Of a DNA stretch of 5,864 nucleotides, positions 1-5,864 are shown one piece after another. The stretch comes from Bacteroidota bacterium. Its GTDB lineage: Bacteria; Bacteroidota; Bacteroidia; Bacteroidales; VadinHA17. Below the pieces are notes generated by a model. It was not told the origin of the DNA and made no database searches. It was given only the letters and a program-made list of their open reading frames with translations. Location: NCBI GenBank assembly GCA_030613125.1, contig JAUWMO010000221.1:1-5864 (forward strand). The letters are read 5' to 3'. The position numbers and the translations under genes were made by a program. The first letter of the stretch is position 1. Each line of letters begins with the position of its first letter.

Positions 1-1065
1 CAGAACAATCTCCGGAATATAGAGATGAACTGGAAAACGGATAAATCTAAACATAATGTGCCATTTGAAGAGTTTAAAACCTTGGTGAAACGGGATGATA
101 TTCCTCCTATTGATACACCAAGGTTCTGGGAAAAAGAAAAATCCATGCAGGCTTTTTTTGAACATGAACCTGTAATTGCGGTGGAAATAAACAATGAAGC
201 TAAAGCCTATCCACTCAGTGTATTGATGTACCATGAAATTGCCAATGATCTTGTGGGAGGTGTCCCTGTTTCAGTAACATATTGCCCCTTATGCAATGCC
301 GCCATCGTTTTTGACAGAAGGCTGGATTTCAAGGGACATCAATATCTGCTCGATTTTGGTGTTTCAGGTATGCTGAGAAAAAGTGACCTCGTAATGTGGG
401 ATCGTCAAACCGAGAGCTGGTGGCAGCAATTTACAGGAGAAGCTCTGGTGGGAGAACTTACCGGTGCACAGCTCGATTTGGTTTCTTCAATGCTCATTTC
501 GTTAAAGGATTTTTTCGAAAACTATCCCAATGGGGAAGTCCTGTCTACCGAAACCGGGCATTTCAGGAAATATGGCACCAATCCTTACACAGGTTATGAT
601 AATCCGGAAAACAAACAACCTCGCCTTTTTGATGAAACGGTTGATGAAAAGCTTCCGGCCATGGAACGGGTTATAGACGTGCAAATAGAAGGGCAATACA
701 AGATTTACCCTTTCTCGGCCATTCAGAAAAAACATGTCATTAATGATGTATTCAATGATGAAGCTATAGTGCTCCTTTTTGCTTCGAAGACTGTATCTGT
801 ACTGGATAAGGCAAATATAACCGAATCAAAAGAGATTGGTTCTGTCACGGTATTTACTTCCCGTATTGATTATAAGATACTGAGCTTCCAAAAGGCAGGA
901 AATAATTTTGTGGATGAGCAAACACTTTCAACATGGAGCATCACAGGTAAATGTATCAAAGGTGCTTACAAAGGGCGGGAACTTCGCCCCATCACTCATG
1001 GAAATCATTTTGCCTTTTCCTGGTTTGCATTTCATCCTGATTGTGAAATCTATAAGATTGATTAA
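1..1065 (+). CDS. DUF3179 domain-containing protein, 5' partial
   Basis: Member of the DUF3179 family, whose biochemical function is not known. The frame is open to the first base of the window, giving 354 residues. The first ATG is at base 25, immediately before the conserved domain (NWKTDKSKH...IPPIDTPRF). Relatives usually have a signal peptide ahead of this point, so I infer that the real start and export signal lie upstream and that the ATG at 25 is internal. Counting from that Met, visible hallmarks are the VTYCPLCN motif with C87 and C90, YHEI with H70 just before it, WDRQTESWWQQFTGEA at about 125-140, and a C-terminal HGNHFAFSWFAFHPD at about 325-339. The CxxC pair and histidines could bind metal or act in redox chemistry, but this is inference. 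The C-terminus looks complete. The gene is on the same strand as the next cluster, 103 bases away, so read-through is possible. Family assignment is confident; the role is not. Confidence 0.85.
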   Translation, partial: QNNLRNIEMNWKTDKSKHNVPFEEFKTLVKRDDIPPIDTPRFWEKEKSMQAFFEHEPVIAVEINNEAKAYPLSVLMYHEIANDLVGGVPVSVTYCPLCNAAIVFDRRLDFKGHQYLLDFGVSGMLRKSDLVMWDRQTESWWQQFTGEALVGELTGAQLDLVSSMLISLKDFFENYPNGEVLSTETGHFRKYGTNPYTGYDNPENKQPRLFDETVDEKLPAMERVIDVQIEGQYKIYPFSAIQKKHVINDVFNDEAIVLLFASKTVSVLDKANITESKEIGSVTVFTSRIDYKILSFQKAGNNFVDEQTLSTWSITGKCIKGAYKGRELRPITHGNHFAFSWFAFHPDCEIYKID

Positions 1066-1113
1066 GAAAAATTATTTTATTTTTTTGTCAGGTTTTTATC
1101 TGTTCCACGACTA

Positions 1114-1147
1114 TTGACAAAATCACTCGTGTTAAATGTAAGATTTG
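1114..1147 (+). promoter_or_regulatory. Possible promoter of the three-gene cluster
   Basis: A TTGACA at 1114-1119 is followed by AAGATTTG at 1140-1147. The latter is one mismatch from the Bacteroidota -7 consensus TAnnTTTG. The gap between TTG and the -7 element is 23 bases, longer than the roughly 19-21 usually seen, so the match is weak. A start site about 6 bases downstream would leave a leader of only about 15 bases before the ATG at 1169. A short direct repeat, TTAAATGTAA at 1132-1141 and TTTAATGTAA at 1159-1168 (9 of 10 identical), flanks the -7 element and may be chance in such AT-rich DNA. Confidence 0.22.
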
Positions 1148-1168
1148 ATAGAATCTAATTTAATGTAA

Positions 1169-1675
1169 ATGAAAACAACAGCAAAAAAGAATTTAAAACA
1201 ATTGATGGACCTGCTGAATTCCATCAGTGAGTCAGATTATACAAAAGAAACCGATGTTCTTTCCGGGGCTACTGTTGGCCAGCATATCAGGCATATCCTG
1301 GAGTTTTATCTTTTATTGGTTTCTGGTAGTTTTACTGGTACCATTTGTTACGATAAACGTCAACGGGATCTGCGGATTGAAAATAATCCCTCGTTCGCCA
1401 AAGAAACAATTGAGAGGTTATTACCAGCAATAGACACCATTAAAGAAGAAGACCAAATAATATTAGAAGCCGATTATACAATTGACAGTAAATCCGTGAA
1501 TGCTATCAAAAGTACCGCAGGCAGGGAACTTGCTTATTGTATTGAACACAGTATCCATCACCAGGCAATCATTAAAGCAGGATTAATTACAATGGGATTA
1601 TCGGATATTACAGATGAGCATTTCGGAGTAGCATATTCTACCATCCGTTACCGTGATAATTCATGTGCACAGTAA
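1169..1675 (+). CDS. DinB/YfiT-like four-helix-bundle putative metalloprotein
   Basis: A 168-residue cytoplasmic protein of the DinB-like superfamily, the fold shared by B. subtilis YfiT and the bacillithiol S-transferases. These proteins bind a divalent metal through three histidines, one on an early helix and two four residues apart on a late helix. Here the pattern appears as VGQHIRHILEFY (H39 and H42) and EHSIHHQAIIKAG (H127, H130, H131), so H42, H127 and H131 are the likely ligands. A charged stretch, YDKRQRDLRIE at 61-71, lies between them and may shape the active site. Length is normal for the family. The ATG at 1169 is the only sensible start, because the ATG six bases upstream reads straight into TAA. 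There is no Shine-Dalgarno sequence. It is first in a cluster and its last 13 bases overlap the NRDE gene in another frame. The substrate is unknown; a thiol-dependent transferase or hydrolase is a reasonable guess only. Confidence 0.82.
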   Translation: MKTTAKKNLKQLMDLLNSISESDYTKETDVLSGATVGQHIRHILEFYLLLVSGSFTGTICYDKRQRDLRIENNPSFAKETIERLLPAIDTIKEEDQIILEADYTIDSKSVNAIKSTAGRELAYCIEHSIHHQAIIKAGLITMGLSDITDEHFGVAYSTIRYRDNSCAQ

Positions 1676-2388
1676 GCTACATACCAATTGTTCAGAATAA
1701 TAACTTTATTCTGACCTCAAATCGTGATGAAAAGGTTTTCAGGCCTGCCATTGCCCCGGCAACCTATGAAATTGGGGATGTACTTATTTGCTATCCCAAA
1801 GACTCAAAAGCTGGCGGATCGTGGATTGCCATGAACAACAAGGGCCGCATATGCTGTCTTCTTAACGGAGCTTTTGAAGCACATCAGAAACAAAACTTTC
1901 ATACAGTAAGCAGAGGGAAAATACCCATTGAACTTGCTTCTTCTTTTTTGGAAGCACAGGAATATTTTAAGGGGAAGGATTTATCCTGTGTTGAACCCTT
2001 TACTCTGATAACCATTGACATAAATAACAGTAAGATCAAAGGTTTCAGTGAATTTATCTGGGATGGTAATACAAAGCATTTTAGGGAACTGGATAATAAA
2101 CATCCATATATCTGGTCATCAGTGACTTTATATAGTGAGGAGGACAGAGATCAGAGAATAAAATGGTTTAACCAGTTTTTATTAAATACCATGGAAAATG
2201 TCTCTCCTGAAAAAGTACTTGCATTTCATTCAGGCACACATACAACCGATCAGGCAATAAACGTGGTAATGGAACGGGTTGGAGGATTAAAAACAGTAAG
2301 TATTACACAGGTTATACCAAATGGAAATTACCTTTTAATGAAGTATTCCGACCTTATTGAAAACACATTTCATGAGATTGAACTATGA
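1663..2388 (+). CDS. NRDE family protein (TANGO2-like)
   Basis: A 241-residue member of the NRDE/TANGO2 family. It begins MCTVSYIP and carries the defining NRDE tetrad at residues 20-23 (LTSNRDEKVFRPA). The family is placed with N-terminal-nucleophile folds, and Cys2, exposed once the initiator Met is removed, is in the right place to be a nucleophile. Other family-like segments are the KAGGSWIAMNNKGRICCLLN block at about 49-68 and HTTDQAIN near 193-200. Length and both ends look complete. The start is fixed by the MCTVSY motif even though it lies 13 bases inside the preceding gene. Animal TANGO2/HRG-9 proteins have been linked to haem trafficking; whether bacterial members share this is not established. 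No signal peptide or membrane segment is visible, so it should be cytoplasmic. The stop overlaps the next ATG as ATGA, which favours coupled translation of both neighbours. Confidence 0.9.
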   Translation: MCTVSYIPIVQNNNFILTSNRDEKVFRPAIAPATYEIGDVLICYPKDSKAGGSWIAMNNKGRICCLLNGAFEAHQKQNFHTVSRGKIPIELASSFLEAQEYFKGKDLSCVEPFTLITIDINNSKIKGFSEFIWDGNTKHFRELDNKHPYIWSSVTLYSEEDRDQRIKWFNQFLLNTMENVSPEKVLAFHSGTHTTDQAINVVMERVGGLKTVSITQVIPNGNYLLMKYSDLIENTFHEIEL

Positions 2389-3347
2389 GTTCCCCAAAAA
2401 AAGATACCGGATTCGCTATTGCCCTTGCATGGCCTCAAACCTATTGTAAACAGCCTGGATCATGGTATGATCCCCTGACACTATGGTTGGGAATTAATAA
2501 GAATAATTATTACAGAATCGGACATGCCGCAATAGTATTGATTGATATTGAAAACAAAAAATGTCATTATTTTGATTTTGGAAGATACCATTCTCCTTTT
2601 CAGTATGGTAGGGTGCGCAGCGTTGAAACCGATTTTGATCTTGAAATTAAAACCACTCCGGTGATTTCTGCTGATAATAAATCAATTATTAATTTCAGGG
2701 AGATCGTATCGGAGTTACAACATAACACTGCTTGTCATGGTGAAGGAAAAATATATGCTTCGTATTGTTATATCAATTTCCTTTCTGCCTTCAATAAAGC
2801 TCTTCAGATGCAACAGGCAAGCCCAATCCCTTATGGACCATTCCAATACAAAGGAAGTAACTGTTCCCGGTTTGTTAATACTGTGATCCTGGCCGGGAAA
2901 CCCCGCTTAAAATCTATAATCAGATTAAAATATTTTGTGCCACTTACCCCAACCCCCCTGAATAATGTAAAATCGCTTGACCACAGTCTTATATTGCCAG
3001 ATTTAGTAAATGTTGTACCTTTTCCGGCAGTTCAAAGACTTGACAAAAAGCTTATAAAAAAGACTCTAAAACAACCTGTAAGAAATCCCAATATTCCTGC
3101 AAATGCTCAATGGCTCGGTGGAGAAGGTGCAGGTTCCTGGTTCGGTTTCAAATTTGCTAAATCGTTGTTAAAGGTTACCAGGTATTCTCCTGAAGGTGTG
3201 ATTGAATGCTTCGGCCTGTTTAAAAACAGTACTGGTGAAAATATTATTTATGACCAAAAATTTCTAGTTACTTACCCCAGTAATTGTAAAGTAATTACAC
3301 TTACTCAAGCCAATAGAAATCTGATGTTTATGAGGGCATCTATATAA
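2385..3347 (+). CDS. DUF6695-like protein with a possible permuted papain-type His/Cys pair
   Basis: A 320-residue protein with no signal peptide or clear membrane segment. From memory it resembles the Bacteroidota family DUF6695; I could not search to confirm. The N-terminal half contains GFAIALAWPQTYCKQPGSWYD (9-29, the first 20 of which look family-specific), YRIGHAAIVLID (43-54, with H47), HYFDFGRYHSPFQYGRVRS (61-79) and later YGPFQYKGSNCSRFVN (150-165, with C160). A histidine in a GHAAI strand followed about 110 residues later by a cysteine in NCSRFV is the order found in circularly permuted papain-like folds such as LRAT, PPPDE and DUF4105, so a thiol hydrolase or amidase activity is possible but inferred. 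A basic linker (about 218-235) leads to a C-terminal segment with WLGGEGAGSWFGF (243-255), probably a separate beta-rich region. It is last in the cluster, starting in a 4-base ATGA overlap with the NRDE gene. The reading frame is intact. Confidence 0.75.
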   Translation: MSSPKKDTGFAIALAWPQTYCKQPGSWYDPLTLWLGINKNNYYRIGHAAIVLIDIENKKCHYFDFGRYHSPFQYGRVRSVETDFDLEIKTTPVISADNKSIINFREIVSELQHNTACHGEGKIYASYCYINFLSAFNKALQMQQASPIPYGPFQYKGSNCSRFVNTVILAGKPRLKSIIRLKYFVPLTPTPLNNVKSLDHSLILPDLVNVVPFPAVQRLDKKLIKKTLKQPVRNPNIPANAQWLGGEGAGSWFGFKFAKSLLKVTRYSPEGVIECFGLFKNSTGENIIYDQKFLVTYPSNCKVITLTQANRNLMFMRASI

Positions 3348-3382
3348 TTACATTTATTTAGGTCAAAATAAAGGTTCTTCAG

Positions 3383-3399
3383 GATAATACGTAATTATC
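3383..3399. repeat. Short inverted repeat upstream of the M1 peptidase gene
   Basis: GATAAT at 3383-3388 and ATTATC at 3394-3399 are exact reverse complements separated by five bases (ACGTA). The pair ends directly against the TTG of the putative promoter. It could be a regulator-binding site. It lacks GC pairs and a following T-run, so it is not a credible terminator of the preceding cluster. A six-base AT-rich palindrome can easily arise by chance. Confidence 0.3.
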
Positions 3400-3428
3400 T
3401 TGGAAGGTTGGAATATTGCGTATATTTA
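3400..3428 (+). promoter_or_regulatory. Possible Bacteroidota-type promoter of the M1 peptidase gene
   Basis: TTG at 3400-3402 and TATATTTA at 3421-3428 are separated by 18 bases. This resembles the phylum's -33 TTTG / -7 TAnnTTTG arrangement, with one mismatch at the last base of the -7 element. The implied leader before the ATG at 3465 is about 30 bases and A-rich, as is usual for these organisms. Position and spacing fit; the sequence match is only moderate. Confidence 0.35.
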
Positions 3429-3464
3429 AATTATTCGAAATAAAAATCAATTCATGATAAAAAA

Positions 3465-5108
3465 ATGAATAAACGTAAATCTGTTATTTCAGTTTTTGCC
3501 CTTTTTATTATTTGTAGTACTGTCGTTGCTCAAAACCATGAGTTCACCCGGCAGGATACCCTTCGGGGCTCAATTACACCCGAAAGAGCGTGGTGGGATC
3601 TTACATATTACCATCTGGATGTAAATGTTGATCCTTCTGACAGCAGCCTTAACGGTAGCGTCATAATTCAGTATAAAGTCGTGGTACCAGGTAACCGGAT
3701 GCAGATCGATCTTCAACCACCTATGACTGTTACAAGTGTAATTCAAAATAATAAGGATCTGAAGGTAAATCAGGACGAAAATGTCTGGTATGTGGAAATG
3801 CAGGAAGACCAACATGTTAGATCAGTAAAAAAAATAAAAGTTTATTACAATGGTAAGCCAAAGGTCAGTTACAGACCTCCATGGGATGGAGGAATAGCAT
3901 GGAAATCTGATAACAGGGGGAATGCTTTCATTGCTTCTGCCTGCCAGGGAGAAGGAGCAAGCCTGTGGTGGCCCTGCAAAGACCATATGTATGATGAACC
4001 CGACAGTATGCTCATCAGTGTAACAACTCCCGGTAATCTTATGGATGTTTCGAATGGTCGCTTCCGGGGAATGAAACAGAACAAAAACGGTACGAAAACA
4101 TGGTTCTGGTTTGTTGTAAATCCGATAAACAACTATGGAGTAAATATTAATGTTGGTGATTATGTTCATTTTGGAGAGGTTTATAACGGAGAGCTCGGAA
4201 AACTTGATTGTGACTATTATGTAATACGAGACAATCTTGAAAAGGCAAAGGAACATTTTAAGCAGGTTCCGATGATGCTGGAAGCATTTGAGCATTGGTT
4301 TGGTCCTTATCCATTTTATGAGGATGGTTACAAACTGGTTGAGGTTCCATATCCCGGAATGGAGCATCAGAGTTCTGTTACCTATGGCAATGGTTTTAAG
4401 AACGGATTTGGCGGAAGAGATATTAGCCGTAGTGGCTGGGGTGATAAATTTGATTTCATAATTATCCATGAATCAGGCCATGAATGGTTTGCAAACAATA
4501 TTACATATAAAGACATTGCTGATATGTGGATCCACGAAAGCTTTATTGCTTATTCAGAAGGGATTTTTGTTGAATATTTTTTCGGGAAGGAAGCAGGCAG
4601 TGAGTATCTGAGGGGAGTAAGGTCCAACATAAAAAACAACAGACCCATTATAGGTGAGTATGATGTTAATTATGCTGGTTCAGGGGATATGTATCCAAAA
4701 GGTGCAAACATGCTCCATACCCTTCGGCAATTAATAAACAATGATGAACTGTGGCGGGATATACTGAGAGGTCTGAACAAAACTTTCTGGCATCAGACGG
4801 TTACAACCAAACAAATTGAAAATTATATTAATGAGCATACTGAATTTGACCTTTTTTACTTTTTCGATCAGTATTTAAGGGATGTGCATATTCCAACCCT
4901 TGAATACAGGTTTGTCAATAATCAATTAATGTACAGGTGGAGAAATTGTATCAGAGGCTTTGACATGTCCCTTAAAGTAATGTTGAATGGAAAAGAAATC
5001 TGGCTGAAACCAAAAACAAGATGGTCAACTCTGAATGATATTGAATCAGGGACACTGGTAATTGATAAGGATTTTTATGTTGCCGGATTTGACCTGACCA
5101 GTCTGTAA
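3465..5108 (+). CDS. Secreted M1-family zinc metallopeptidase (aminopeptidase type)
   Basis: A 547-residue exported M1 peptidase. Residues 1-22 form a signal peptide: basic MNKRKS, a hydrophobic core, and likely cleavage after VVA before Q23. Cys17 (FIIC) does not fit a lipobox, so it is not obviously a lipoprotein. A beta-rich N-terminal domain (about 40-225) includes YYHLDVNVDP and the typical SLWWPCKDHMYDEPD stretch at 167-180. The catalytic domain shows GMEH at 298-301 in place of the textbook GxMEN, zinc motif HESGH at 335-339, the third zinc ligand E358 exactly 18 residues after H339, and Y410 in MYPKGANML as the likely transition-state tyrosine. After the helical part ending near 472, about 75 residues form a short beta-type C-terminal region; the large ERAP1-type C-terminal domain of bigger M1 enzymes is absent. 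The expected activity is removal of N-terminal residues from peptides in the periplasm or outside the cell. All catalytic residues are present. The gene is probably monocistronic, with its own promoter, and is convergent with the permease. Confidence 0.93.
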   Translation: MNKRKSVISVFALFIICSTVVAQNHEFTRQDTLRGSITPERAWWDLTYYHLDVNVDPSDSSLNGSVIIQYKVVVPGNRMQIDLQPPMTVTSVIQNNKDLKVNQDENVWYVEMQEDQHVRSVKKIKVYYNGKPKVSYRPPWDGGIAWKSDNRGNAFIASACQGEGASLWWPCKDHMYDEPDSMLISVTTPGNLMDVSNGRFRGMKQNKNGTKTWFWFVVNPINNYGVNINVGDYVHFGEVYNGELGKLDCDYYVIRDNLEKAKEHFKQVPMMLEAFEHWFGPYPFYEDGYKLVEVPYPGMEHQSSVTYGNGFKNGFGGRDISRSGWGDKFDFIIIHESGHEWFANNITYKDIADMWIHESFIAYSEGIFVEYFFGKEAGSEYLRGVRSNIKNNRPIIGEYDVNYAGSGDMYPKGANMLHTLRQLINNDELWRDILRGLNKTFWHQTVTTKQIENYINEHTEFDLFYFFDQYLRDVHIPTLEYRFVNNQLMYRWRNCIRGFDMSLKVMLNGKEIWLKPKTRWSTLNDIESGTLVIDKDFYVAGFDLTSL

Positions 5109-5119
5109 CACAATAACCT

Positions 5120-5172
5120 ACTTTTTAATTTCAGTTCTATCTACTATTACGTCATAACTTTTTGGTTTCAGT
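5120..5172. repeat. Imperfect direct repeat in the convergent intergenic gap
   Basis: Two 16-base copies, ACTTTTTAATTTCAGT at 5120-5135 and ACTTTTTGGTTTCAGT at 5157-5172, are identical at 14 positions and start 37 bases apart. They fill most of the gap between the peptidase and permease stop codons. T-runs on the plus strand may help end peptidase transcripts, but no GC-rich hairpin precedes either. Function is unknown, and chance or local duplication are both possible. Confidence 0.5.
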
Positions 5173-5175
5173 AAT

Positions 5176-5864
5176 CTATTCATATCTGATGCTTTCAACC
5201 GGATTTCTATATGCTGCTTTTATTGACTGATAACTTACTGTAAATAAAACAATAAATATTGTAGCTAATAATACTGCTATAAAAATCCACCAATCAATAT
5301 CAACCTTATAAGCAAAATTATTTAACCATTTATGTATAAGGAATAATGAAATCGGTGTAGCCAGAAGAAAAGCGATACTTATCCAAATAATAAACTGGCT
5401 GTTATACAAAAAAATAATATCTAAAACTGTCGCACCATTTATTCTTCGTATTCCCATCTCTTTGGTGCGCATTTCGATAAAATACATAATTAAGCCAACC
5501 AGACCCAGGCATGCAATAATAATTGTCAAAACAGAAATAATAGTAAGTACCTTTATTTGGAAAATTTCCCTCTTATATAGTTCTATATAAATATCATTAA
5601 CAAAATCATAAGTAAAAGGATAATCAGGATAAATACAATCCCAAGTATCCTTAACATAATCTAATGCATCTGAAAAATTCCTTTCATCTATTTTAATTGA
5701 AAAACAAAAGTGCCACATAGGTTTTTGAAACATTACCAAAGGTTTGATTTCTTTCGTCATAGTATATGAGTGGAAATCTTTAGATACTCCCACAATCTTA
5801 CCTCCATTGAGAATCCCTGGTATATGAAAGATCAGTTTGAATGGTTTATCAATGACTTCCCCAG
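5176..5864 (-). CDS. FtsX/MacB-type ABC transporter permease, C-terminal part (5' partial)
   Basis: The last 228 residues of an inner-membrane permease of the FtsX/MacB type, the partner of a separate ABC ATPase in exporting or mechanotransmitting complexes. The frame stays open to the right edge; a GTG at 5791-5793 could be taken as a start but lies inside the conserved IVGVSKDFH motif (visible residues 23-31), so it is a valine codon and the true start is outside. The end of the MacB-like periplasmic domain is followed by the FtsX domain: membrane segments at about 105-128, 155-176 and 190-212, the cytoplasmic loop MRTKEMGIRRINGATVLDI (131-149) that typically contacts the ATPase, and the characteristic end NPVESIRYE. 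Bacteroidota homologues are commonly about 800 residues with two such domains, so roughly three quarters of the protein is likely missing from view. Its base composition is clearly more AT-rich than the other genes. The substrate cannot be told. Confidence 0.88.
   Translation of the reverse strand, partial: GEVIDKPFKLIFHIPGILNGGKIVGVSKDFHSYTMTKEIKPLVMFQKPMWHFCFSIKIDERNFSDALDYVKDTWDCIYPDYPFTYDFVNDIYIELYKREIFQIKVLTIISVLTIIIACLGLVGLIMYFIEMRTKEMGIRRINGATVLDIIFLYNSQFIIWISIAFLLATPISLFLIHKWLNNFAYKVDIDWWIFIAVLLATIFIVLFTVSYQSIKAAYRNPVESIRYE

Noticed and set aside
25..27. ATG at 25 as the true start of the DUF3179 protein
   Set aside because: The frame is open upstream to the window edge, the ATG sits directly at the start of the conserved domain, and no export signal would remain, unlike usual relatives.
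1066..1090. T-rich stretch after the DUF3179 stop as a rho-independent terminator
   Set aside because: The only pairing is an all-AT stem of A-run with T-run. There is no GC-containing hairpin, so it cannot be called a terminator with confidence.
1141..1156. AGATT / AATCT inverted repeat before the DinB-like gene as an operator
   Set aside because: The arms are only five bases with a six-base loop, which is expected often by chance in this AT-rich gap.
3822..4469. A 215-codon open frame on the minus strand within the M1 peptidase gene
   Set aside because: It lies wholly antisense to a clearly coding M1 gene with intact motifs. Its translation shows no recognisable domain and has the composition expected of a shadow frame.
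5109..5175. Bidirectional terminator between the convergent genes
   Set aside because: No stem of convincing length or GC content was found; ATTACGTCATAA looks palindromic at first glance but does not pair properly.
5791..5793. GTG as the start of a short 205-residue permease
   Set aside because: The codon is inside the conserved VGVSKDFH motif and the frame continues to the window edge with family-like sequence, so it is an internal valine.

Overview
The window looks like chromosomal DNA from a member of the Bacteroidota. It is AT-rich. Its start codons lack Shine-Dalgarno sequences and are preceded by A/T-rich leaders. The upstream regions carry sequences resembling the phylum's TTG / TAnnTTTG promoter type. 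The protein families (DUF3179, an NRDE protein next to a DinB-like protein, a short secreted M1 peptidase, and an FtsX/MacB-type permease ending in NPVESIRYE) also suit this phylum. Genus cannot be told from the sequence. I see no tRNA, rRNA, CRISPR array, insertion sequence or prophage gene.

Layout: (1) bases 1-1065 hold most of a DUF3179 protein whose N-terminus lies before the window. (2) After a 103-base gap comes a compact plus-strand cluster of three overlapping genes (1169-3347): a DinB/YfiT-fold putative metalloprotein, an NRDE/TANGO2-family protein, and a protein I match from memory to DUF6695. The overlaps are 13 and 4 bases, so the three are very probably co-transcribed and translationally coupled. 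(3) After a 117-base gap with a plausible promoter, a secreted M1-family zinc metallopeptidase occupies 3465-5108. (4) On the minus strand, convergent with the peptidase across 67 bases, lies the C-terminal 228 residues of an FtsX-like ABC-transporter permease whose N-terminal part continues past the right edge.

How the genes relate: only the central trio shows real functional linkage. It joins a possible thiol- or metal-dependent DinB-fold enzyme, a family with an N-terminal-nucleophile-like fold and a reported role in haem handling in eukaryotes, and a protein with a His-then-Cys arrangement like permuted papain-fold enzymes. Their common substrate is unknown. The M1 peptidase probably degrades peptides outside the cytoplasm. 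The permease is the partner of an ATPase not seen here and is clearly more AT-rich than the rest of the window. The most interesting material is the overlapping trio and its third member. I did not find strong evidence for a wholly new system.
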